From Obelidium mucronatum (taxonomy: Eukaryota > Chytridiomycota > Chytridiomycetes > Chytridiales > Chytriomycetaceae), in contig JAIVFH010000001.1 in the NCBI GenBank assembly GCA_025765595.1, forward strand, positions 248,001 through 312,000: a stretch of 64,000 nucleotides of DNA. The letters run 5' to 3'. This document shows positions 56,516 through 64,000 of this stretch, piece by piece. The notes beneath the pieces are model-generated. The model made no database searches and was not told the DNA's origin. It saw nothing but the letters and a program-made list of their open reading frames with translations. The translations under genes and the position numbers were made by a program. Positions within the stretch are counted from its first letter, which is position 1. Every line of letters begins with the position of its first letter.

Positions 56516-57193
56516 ATGCCGATAGCATTCACCCGCAGTCTTTCTCTACCAGTGGCATCTTCTGGATCCAAGCCAAAGGGGATCACCAAGATGAAGGCCT
56601 TTTGGTCAACTGGATCAAAGGATTCAAAACCACAATCGTCCTCCGATTCATTATTGACATCACCATCATCCAAAAGAAAAACACCCCCACCGGCCAATAC
56701 CAAACCTGATCAACATCCAAACACCGACGCCAGATCGAGCCATGACACTAACCCGCTCGTCAAACCCGATCGGACTCGGTTAAGTGTCAGTTTAGACTCT
56801 GACATCAAGACGGAAGGACGACTCAAGGCCTTCCTCAAAAGCCCTGCTTTCCAAAAGTCTCGTTCAATGGTTGATGATTCGGAATTATTTTCAGAAGGCA
56901 GGAGTAATAAGGATTTGTTGCGGGAAAAACGATACTCATTGCAAGACTTGACGACATCCGCGAAAGCAAAAGCGACCTTGGAAGTAAAAAAAGCAATGAA
57001 AGGATTCGCGTCAGAGTATAAACGGAAATACCTTGGTAATTCCTGCTTTTGTTTTGCGTCATTCACGTGTCTAAGCCTCACTCAACAACAATAACCTAAA
57101 ATAGCTCAAATATCGTATGAAAAGTTGGAAAAAAAGAGACCTTTATACCAACAGCTTCTTGTCGCAAACTTGATTGTTGACTTCTTGGTTTAA
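56516..57193 (+). CDS. C-terminal-signature family, member 6 (copy 1)
   Basis: 202 aa. Exons 56516-57035 and 57105-57193, phase-1 intron. N-terminal RSLSLPVASSGSKPKG, then ITKMKAFWSTGSK: a KMKAFWS motif shared with members 8 (KLRSFWS) and 9 (KLKSLWS). Middle TRLSVSLDSDIKTEGRLKAF, then RYSLQDL. The RLSV element recurs in members 7, 8 and 9 and looks like a basophilic-kinase or 14-3-3 type site (inference). Last exon: ISYEKLEKKRPLYQQLLV, then ANLIVDFLV and stop. It is the short-tailed form of the signature. Function unknown. Confidence 0.77.
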
Positions 57194-57542
57194 CGTTTTT
57201 TCCCTACATCGGTTTTTGTTTTTCCAATCCAGTTGGCCCGACTCATCCCCAGTATATTAAAGTAAATAAAGTGTATACATATGTATAAAATAAATGTGTT
57301 CTAAACATGATGTAAATCACGTGTTGGTCAGTTTTTAAGGGTTGAAGAATAGCCACAGTTAATCCGATTTCGTTGCCTGAACACTATTTTGCGCACTAAT
57401 CAAAGTCCACAGCCAATCAGCCTCTTTGTTATGCATACTGTAATTTAAGAACAAAAGCAAGGGGCTTGACTCCCCAGTTGAGCACCAGTAATATTTGAGA
57501 TAAATAATAAAAAAAAAAGATCCAAAGAACCAAAACCCCGAA

Positions 57543-58223
57543 ATGGTGTCAATTGAACTTCGCCCGGAATCCTCCCTTTCAAGACGCTCTGGAATCTTGC
57601 TTTCAAAGATCAAGACCTTGTTTTCATGTCACACTGTTCCGCTAGAAACAAGACTGCCGCCAATGAGTGGCAGTGCCCAGGCCGCTCATGATGCTGACAT
57701 GCTTAACTCGCCCTGTATACCATCGCGATACCGTCGCCGATCCTCAAAGCCAAATTCGAATCTTTGCCAAACAGCTATGTGGCCGGAAAGCATGAGTAGC
57801 GGAGATGATGATATTGATGATGTTGGTGAGGGTGAAAAATATGATCAAGACAGCGTGCTGTCAGACTACAATCGACAATCATACCGACGAAAAGAACGAC
57901 GTGTTGCGAGGCTGAGTGTCGCTTTGGACACAGACATTCGAAGCCTGAAGATTCAACGCGAATTCCAGTCTCAAGTCTTGACTACAAACAAAACCCAATT
58001 CAATGAAGTCGTCGATGGGAGCCGAGCGCCGCCACTGTCTCCAGGATCTCTGTTTGAAGAATCCATGGAGCCGCTTTACATCAAACGCGTGTCTCTTCTA
58101 CCTGGGTTTGAAAAGAAACTTGTTGCATTCACGTCGTTGGAGAAATTGAAGGAGCCGCGTTTTCGACCTCTTTGGCAACAAGTCTTGATCGCCAATTTGG
58201 TTCTTGAATTACTCGACTGTTGA
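57543..58223 (+). CDS. C-terminal-signature family, member 7, intronless (copy 1)
   Basis: Single exon, 226 aa. N-terminal SRRSGILLSKIKTLFSC parallels KMKAFWS. Middle VARLSVALDTDIRSLKIQREF is very close to TRLSVSLDSDIKTEGRLKAF in member 6. The end reads AFTSLEKLKEPRFRPLWQQ, then VLIANLVLELLDC. It is the only member in which the signature is not preceded by the conserved phase-1 intron, although the signature itself is among the best conserved. Function unknown. Confidence 0.78.
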   Translation: MVSIELRPESSLSRRSGILLSKIKTLFSCHTVPLETRLPPMSGSAQAAHDADMLNSPCIPSRYRRRSSKPNSNLCQTAMWPESMSSGDDDIDDVGEGEKYDQDSVLSDYNRQSYRRKERRVARLSVALDTDIRSLKIQREFQSQVLTTNKTQFNEVVDGSRAPPLSPGSLFEESMEPLYIKRVSLLPGFEKKLVAFTSLEKLKEPRFRPLWQQVLIANLVLELLDC

Positions 58224-58482
58224 ATGTGTTTTTTTTTTTGCTCCTTTGAATTTGTGCCTCTCTATCACCATACCTCTATCAATATGAATGCCCAGTAAAT
58301 CAGGTCAAATAATAGCTGCTTCTTTTAAGATATCTGTGGTCTCTTTCTTGGTACACTTTTTATCAGCTGATAATGTTTTGCCAAGGATTAAGGTTGATTG
58401 ATGATGTTCACTGAAACGGAAACAAGCAAAAGACACAGAACCAACAAAGAAAGAACCAAACGCAAAAATAGAGGCTACAGAA

Positions 58483-59094
58483 ATGGCAGCTTCAATCGTT
58501 CGTTCACCGCCTCCTCCTCCTTCGGCACCTTCAGGCCTGAAAGCCAAAGGATTCGCGAAACTCCGCTCCTTTTGGTCAACAACAAATCTACGAGCCACTG
58601 CAGCTGTCGAACCAAAACCAAACGAAAATTCTTCAAAGTCAATGTTACCAAAAATGGGATCGAGCGGGGTCTTGGTGAAGGCAAAGAGTCTTGATATACT
58701 CCGAACCGCCTTTGTTGTCCGCCAACAACCACCCCCTCCTCCAGAGCCCCCCAGCCGCCATCGATTAAGTGTTGCATTGAGCGCTGATGATGGGGAATTA
58801 AGGTATAAGCCAAGCCTCCAGTTAATTGGGCAATCTTTGGCGGCATCCTATGGAATGGGGAATATCAGGCTTGCTGCCAATGCAAGAAATCACAAGAGAT
58901 ATTCGCAGCAAATACCAACCGCGTTTGAAAAAACATATTTGGGTGAGCAAGAACGCGTTCCCACAATTTCTTGCCAAACTTAACTCATTCATCCAAAAGT
59001 TCGTGTCTCGTTTGCCAAGCTGGAGGATACTTTCAGCTCAAGATCACTGCACCAGCAGCTTTTAATTTCGAATCTCATATTGTACTTGAACTAA
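58483..59094 (+). CDS. C-terminal-signature family, member 8
   Basis: 184 aa. Exons 58483-58942 and 59000-59094, phase-1 intron (acceptor AAAAG). N-terminal Pro run, then KAKGFAKLRSFWSTTN. Middle SRHRLSVALSADDGEL. Last exon: VSFAKLEDTFSSRSLHQQ, then LLISNLILYLN and stop; here RPL has become RSL. Without the intron the frame ends at once in EQERVPTISCQT, which has no counterpart in sisters. The second copy of this gene begins at 63994. Confidence 0.75.
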
Positions 59095-59801
59095 CGTGAC
59101 TTTCACCAACTTGACGCACCTCTTCTTGAATAAAACTTACCCTGTCGTACCTCATTTTGCTATGCAGACAGTGATTTCAGCTGAATAAAGAGAGTTGTTT
59201 TTGAAACATTTCTAGCAACATCGATTCGAACCCTAAACAAGGTTCGTTTCCAAGAAATCAAAGCCAAGTCCAACCTCAGCACGCGCTGAGGCAAGCACGC
59301 CAACTCATCGCAAATCTTGATCAAAGCTGGATGAGTCAGATAGACTCTTTAGGGCAACCTAAAAGATACAAATTAGTTTATTCATTGCTTATTAATCCTG
59401 TGGACGGGTAAGAATCCGTAATAGTGACTGGGAACGGTATAGATAATAGCCCGGCTGTTACATAAGGAAAGTACTTGGTTGCGGATGTCGTTGAGTTGAC
59501 CGGGATTGTGTATTTCTTTGATCTCCAACAGAAAAAACGTGTAGCGGACTAAGCCGTGGCGTCCTATTTTATTACCAGAGCTCTGTGGCCTGCCGTGCTC
59601 TCCATCCTCTCATTAGCGTGCTCATATTACACGACCTCGTTTTATATCGACAACCACTGAACAAGAGTATGTTCAGTTATGATAAGGGAAAAAGCGGATT
59701 GCGTCACAAACAAATTTTAATTGGAAATTTTTCTTTCAATGTGCTTGCATTTTGCGGCCTTATCATCACAAAAGAAAAGTTAGCCCAAATCATAAAAAAC
59801 A
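59095..59801. other. Intergenic, 707 bp, no gene recognised
   Basis: Mixed-composition sequence with no coding frame I trust. A GGTTCGAAT-like text on the minus strand near 59222-59235 was examined as a possible tRNA T-arm but its stem does not pair. The right part should be the promoter of member 9. Confidence 0.45.
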
Positions 59802-60438
59802 ATGCCTGCAGCGCTTGTCCGCACAGCCTCTGAACCAGTGCCACCAAAAGTCAAGGGAATGGCGAAGCTCAAATCCCTTTGGTCTCCCGTCCCGAATGCG
59901 TCTACGCCTATTAATCAAGTTGGCACCAAAGAGTCAACTCCTGTCAAGCAAATCCCAAACAGCGTCAGAGACAGAGCTGCTTCTCCCCCACCAGAGTCTC
60001 TAGCAGCTTTCTCTTCTGAAGAGAAACACCCGAAGCGGAGATCGCAGAGCGTGGATCACCGCCGGACTCACCATCGATTGAGTGTAGACGTCGAGGACCA
60101 CTCACTGCAAAGCCTTGCGCACATGCTTCTCTCCAACGACCCAGATGCTTCTATGAGAATTCCAGGAAGGAAATCGAAGCGATCGCAGCCCCGCTCGGCA
60201 TCAAAGCCGAGAATCTTGATGAAGAGAGACCCAAGTCTGTCTGGAGGCGAAATCGACAAGGCATATCTGAGTAAGTCTCCATCTTCATTTTACAGCTCCT
60301 CCACCTTTTTGAAAAAGCCTGACGTTTCTTTCTTTTTCTTTTGTAGAAGACCTCTCATATGAGAAACTACGACAGACCGCAAGGCCTCTTTTGCAACAAC
60401 TTCTTGTTGCATCATTTATTGTTGAATTGCTGGACTGA
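59802..60438 (+). CDS. C-terminal-signature family, member 9
   Basis: 186 aa. Exons 59802-60270 and 60347-60438, phase-1 intron. N-terminal RTASEPVPPKVKG, then MAKLKSLWSPVPN. Middle THHRLSVDVEDHSLQSLAHML and a Ser/Arg-rich basic patch (KSKRSQPRSASKPR). Last exon: LSYEKLRQTARPLLQQLLV, then ASFIVELLD and stop. Members 6, 8 and 9 share the same three-block plan (xKxxxxWS, RLSV, C-terminal signature) and form the compact subgroup. Function unknown. Confidence 0.77.
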
Positions 60439-60642
60439 TCCCAGCTAATTCCTTGTTTGTTCAGTTTTGTACTTAGCCACTTTTCGTTTTCAAACAATCG
60501 TATAATAAAAGCTCGCACGCCAACTTCATACTATTTCATTCACCAGTTCATGGGCTATTCAGTATCTTTAGTTTTGATTGCTTGAGTCCAAGCTGCAATT
60601 GACTTTGAGGAAAACACGTGCAAAAAAAAAAAAAAAAAAAAT

Positions 60643-61832
60643 ATGCCTTCAGCAACAGCTCATCACAACTATGATTCAACATCTACCACGTCGTCATCAA
60701 AGACTACTCTGACCAATATTAAGGACAAGGGTCTCGCTACATTCAAAGCCCTGTTTCAAAGTGGGACCCAAAGTAGTGCTGGCAAATGGAGTGGTCGAAC
60801 GTCTGTCGACAATGAAACCAAGCTTCAAGTCGTCAATAGTGACAACGATTCACTTCAAACAGTTGGGATTCCTGTGACGCTTCTAAATGGATCAAATCAA
60901 GTCGGTGACCCTATGCTGTTGGCAGAGAGCGATGAGAGTGATAGCGAAGATGATAAGGGATTCGACAGGCTAAGGAATGAACTCCTTTCAGGCGGAAGCT
61001 CATATCAATATGAACAGCAAGAGGAGCCTGTAGAAGATGTTCGATCGTCACTCTCTGATGTAGCGACTTTGAAACGAGCGTATTCAGAATCTGTGATGGG
61101 ATTGAGATCATCAGTAGATGGTGATTTGCCACCCCGCTTCGGAAAAAAGGTTGTGAAGGAATTTATGGGTTATTATTTAGGTATTTGCTTTATTTGTCTT
61201 TGTGTAGTGGTTGGCGTGTTGTTTGGTGGTCAAGTTTCGGAGGTAGCAAAGATGATGAAACACAGTTATCCCTGCATCAAGCAGAAAATTGGATGCAGCC
61301 ATCAGATAACGATCTTCTCACTGAGCTTCTGAGTCGATCGATGGTTATGACACAAGAACCCACAACGATGGTTGGAGGAAACACTTCCAAATTTAGCGGG
61401 ATTCTTGAAGTCGAAGTTGACCAACGGCCGTCACTGGAAGATTGGAATTGCATACCTAGGTCAACATCAGACCTTAATGAAATGGATATAGATGAAACAC
61501 ATGATTTGGACTTTTCTGGATCATCACAGGAGCTCGAGAGTCGGTTGGCAAGTCTTTTGCAGCCCGTTCGATCACATTCGCCAAGTTCTCTCTTTGATCG
61601 ACAATCGAATTACTTGTTACGTGAGTTGTGTTTCTACACTGATTATCAACACCTTGTGTCTTTGTGCTTGGTTCTGATTCCTTTGATTTTTATGGGTTTT
61701 GTACGTTTAGACGCAATCTCTCGACGAAAGCTCAACCAGTTACAAAGACCTTTATCGCAACAAGTTCATATTTCTAATTTACTCTCGCGATTGCAGTATT
61801 TTAGTGGTCCAGTGTACTCTTACACATTGTAG
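60643..61832 (+). CDS. C-terminal-signature family, member 5 (copy 2)
   Basis: Identical in translation to the gene at 55132. Exons by offset: 60643-61180, 61243-61620 and 61711-61832; 345 aa. Only the sequence upstream differs: here the start codon follows a 20-base A run and the gap after member 9, whereas copy 1 follows the cut-off member 4. Confidence 0.75.
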
Positions 61833-62026
61833 GGGCTCAGATTGTCATTAGTTTATCTTTTTCAGCCCTCTTGAAATAAATCAGTAATTCTAATTTCTTT
61901 TGTAACGGGAAGAAACTTAAAAAATGATAAGTCAGAGTTTGTGGCTCACCAAAAAAAAAGCCAAGCACTGCCAATTTCTTATCATCCAAAACTATACGGA
62001 AAACCCTCACCATCCCCGCCGTCCGT

Positions 62027-62704
62027 ATGCCGATAGCATTCACCCGCAGTCTTTCTCTACCAGTGGCATCTTCTGGATCCAAGCCAAAGGGGATCACCAA
62101 GATGAAGGCCTTTTGGTCAACTGGATCAAAGGATTCAAAACCACAATCGTCCTCCGATTCATTATTGACATCACCATCATCCAAAAGAAAAACACCCCCA
62201 CCGGCCAATACCAAACCTGATCAACATCCAAACACCGACGCCAGATCGAGCCATGACACTAACCCGCTCGTCAAACCCGATCGGACTCGGTTAAGTGTCA
62301 GTTTAGACTCTGACATCAAGACGGAAGGACGACTCAAGGCCTTCCTCAAAAGCCCTGCTTTCCAAAAGTCTCGTTCAATGGTTGATGATTCGGAATTATT
62401 TTCAGAAGGCAGGAGTAATAAGGATTTGTTGCGGGAAAAACGATACTCATTGCAAGACTTGACGACATCCGCGAAAGCAAAAGCGACCTTGGAAGTAAAA
62501 AAAGCAATGAAAGGATTCGCGTCAGAGTATAAACGGAAATACCTTGGTAATTCCTGCTTTTGTTTTGCGTCATTCACGTGTCTAAGCCTCACTCAACAAC
62601 AATAACCTAAAATAGCTCAAATATCGTATGAAAAGTTGGAAAAAAAGAGACCTTTATACCAACAGCTTCTTGTCGCAAACTTGATTGTTGACTTCTTGGT
62701 TTAA
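62027..62704 (+). CDS. C-terminal-signature family, member 6 (copy 2)
   Basis: Identical in translation to the gene at 56516. Exons 62027-62546 and 62616-62704; 202 aa, with the RLSV block and the RPLYQQLLVANLI signature unchanged. Confidence 0.77.
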
Positions 62705-63053
62705 CGTTTTTTCCCTACATCGGTTTTTGTTTTTCCAATCCAGTTGGCCCGACTCATCCCCAGTATATTAAAGTAAATAAAGTGTATACATATGTATAAA
62801 ATAAATGTGTTCTAAACATGATGTAAATCACGTGTTGGTCAGTTTTTAAGGGTTGAAGAATAGCCACAGTTAATCCGATTTCGTTGCCTGAACACTATTT
62901 TGCGCACTAATCAAAGTCCACAGCCAATCAGCCTCTTTGTTATGCATACTGTAATTTAAGAACAAAAGCAAGGGGCTTGACTCCCCAGTTGAGCACCAGT
63001 AATATTTGAGATAAATAATAAAAAAAAAAGATCCAAAGAACCAAAACCCCGAA

Positions 63054-63734
63054 ATGGTGTCAATTGAACTTCGCCCGGAATCCTCCCTTTCAAGACGCTC
63101 TGGAATCTTGCTTTCAAAGATCAAGACCTTGTTTTCATGTCACACTGTTCCGCTAGAAACAAGACTGCCGCCAATGAGTGGCAGTGCCCAGGCCGCTCAT
63201 GATGCTGACATGCTTAACTCGCCCTGTATACCATCGCGATACCGTCGCCGATCCTCAAAGCCAAATTCGAATCTTTGCCAAACAGCTATGTGGCCGGAAA
63301 GCATGAGTAGCGGAGATGATGATATTGATGATGTTGGTGAGGGTGAAAAATATGATCAAGACAGCGTGCTGTCAGACTACAATCGACAATCATACCGACG
63401 AAAAGAACGACGTGTTGCGAGGCTGAGTGTCGCTTTGGACACAGACATTCGAAGCCTGAAGATTCAACGCGAATTCCAGTCTCAAGTCTTGACTACAAAC
63501 AAAACCCAATTCAATGAAGTCGTCGATGGGAGCCGAGCGCCGCCACTGTCTCCAGGATCTCTGTTTGAAGAATCCATGGAGCCGCTTTACATCAAACGCG
63601 TGTCTCTTCTACCTGGGTTTGAAAAGAAACTTGTTGCATTCACGTCGTTGGAGAAATTGAAGGAGCCGCGTTTTCGACCTCTTTGGCAACAAGTCTTGAT
63701 CGCCAATTTGGTTCTTGAATTACTCGACTGTTGA
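63054..63734 (+). CDS. C-terminal-signature family, member 7, intronless (copy 2)
   Basis: Identical in translation to the gene at 57543; single exon, 226 aa, ending in RPLWQQVLIANLVLELLDC. Confidence 0.78.
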   Translation: MVSIELRPESSLSRRSGILLSKIKTLFSCHTVPLETRLPPMSGSAQAAHDADMLNSPCIPSRYRRRSSKPNSNLCQTAMWPESMSSGDDDIDDVGEGEKYDQDSVLSDYNRQSYRRKERRVARLSVALDTDIRSLKIQREFQSQVLTTNKTQFNEVVDGSRAPPLSPGSLFEESMEPLYIKRVSLLPGFEKKLVAFTSLEKLKEPRFRPLWQQVLIANLVLELLDC

Positions 63735-63993
63735 ATGTGTTTTTTTTTTTGCTCCTTTGAATTTGTGCCTCTCTATCACCATACCTCTATCAATATGAAT
63801 GCCCAGTAAATCAGGTCAAATAATAGCTGCTTCTTTTAAGATATCTGTGGTCTCTTTCTTGGTACACTTTTTATCAGCTGATAATGTTTTGCCAAGGATT
63901 AAGGTTGATTGATGATGTTCACTGAAACGGAAACAAGCAAAAGACACAGAACCAACAAAGAAAGAACCAAACGCAAAAATAGAGGCTACAGAA

Positions 63994-64000
63994 ATGGCAG
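63994..64000 (+). CDS. C-terminal-signature family, member 8 (copy 2), first codons only
   Basis: The start codon and four following bases of a second copy of the gene at 58483 lie at the right edge; the rest is outside the window. Called only from the exact repeat. Confidence 0.6.

Larger units (their letters stand above)
55123..58489 (+). repeat. Tandem duplication, copy 1 (portion seen twice in the window)
   Basis: The sequence from 55123 recurs at 60634 with a constant offset of 5,511 bp. All translations over the shared 3,367 bp are identical and I see no difference by eye. The full unit would be 55123-60633, carrying members 5 to 9. The left edge lies in an 8-base A run; the matching site at the second copy is a 20-base A run (60622-60641). 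Confidence 0.9.
60634..64000 (+). repeat. Tandem duplication, copy 2 (continues past the right edge)
   Basis: Exact repeat of 55123-58489 as far as can be read. It starts inside a 20-base A run (60622-60641) that follows the natural downstream region of member 9, and runs to the last base of the window. Confidence 0.9.

Noticed and set aside
59210..59300. Possible tRNA on the minus strand (GGTTCGAATCG text)
   Set aside because: The bases flanking the TTCGAAT loop do not form a T stem and no matching acceptor, D or anticodon arms can be found.

Overview
The window reads as nuclear DNA of a fungus, most likely an early-diverging zoosporic (chytrid-type) one. Genes are interrupted by short GT-AG introns (about 50-130 nt, often with CTAAC/CTGAC-like branch sites). 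The recognisable proteins are fungal: a MET10-type sulfite reductase, a JLP1-type sulfonate dioxygenase, a Dal5-family permease, CBM21/PP1-targeting subunits and Ser/Thr-rich GPI-tailed secreted proteins. A rhodopsin-like seven-helix receptor also fits an early-diverging lineage. The phylum is an inference; no marker here fixes it. All coding joins below were worked out by hand from splice sites and frame, so exon ends may be off by a few codons where noted.

Layout. (1) 1-12.8 kb is a sulfur block: MET10 (partial) and MET16 diverge from one promoter, and a sulfonate dioxygenase and a Dal5-family permease diverge from another. Both promoters hold an ATTGYGCAATCGA element. A 1,601-aa modular secreted protein sits between the pairs. 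(2) 13.4-26.3 kb: a large low-complexity membrane-tailed protein, two alpha/beta hydrolases flanking two purple-acid-phosphatase-like genes (one broken), an ALKBH8-like oxygenase, an F-box-like protein and a MYND protein. (3) 26.3-38.4 kb: a BRCT protein with a long disordered tail, a seven-helix receptor whose first intron holds ten small GC hairpins, and two tandem glycogen-targeting PP1 subunits. (4) 38.6-48.6 kb: small cysteine-rich secreted proteins, plus a second diverged copy of the large secreted-protein locus that carries along a dead fragment of MET16. (5) 49.4-50.0 kb: ribosomal protein L9/uL6. (6) 50.2 kb to the end: a tandem array of serine-rich, probably disordered proteins with no function I can name. 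They share an approximately 30-residue C-terminal signature (S-x3-KL-x(n)-RPL-x-QQ-x-L-I/V-x-N-L-I) that is usually encoded by its own last exon after a phase-1 intron. Part of this array is repeated exactly at a 5,511-bp offset.

How it fits together. Sulfonate uptake and cleavage (permease plus dioxygenase) would yield sulfite, which MET10 product helps reduce; MET16 makes sulfite from PAPS. So four genes within 13 kb feed one pathway. The rest of the window is dominated by local gene duplication: the secreted-protein locus, the phosphatase/hydrolase pairs, the CBM21 pair, the cysteine-rich set and the C-terminal-signature family. The last is the best candidate for an undescribed system.
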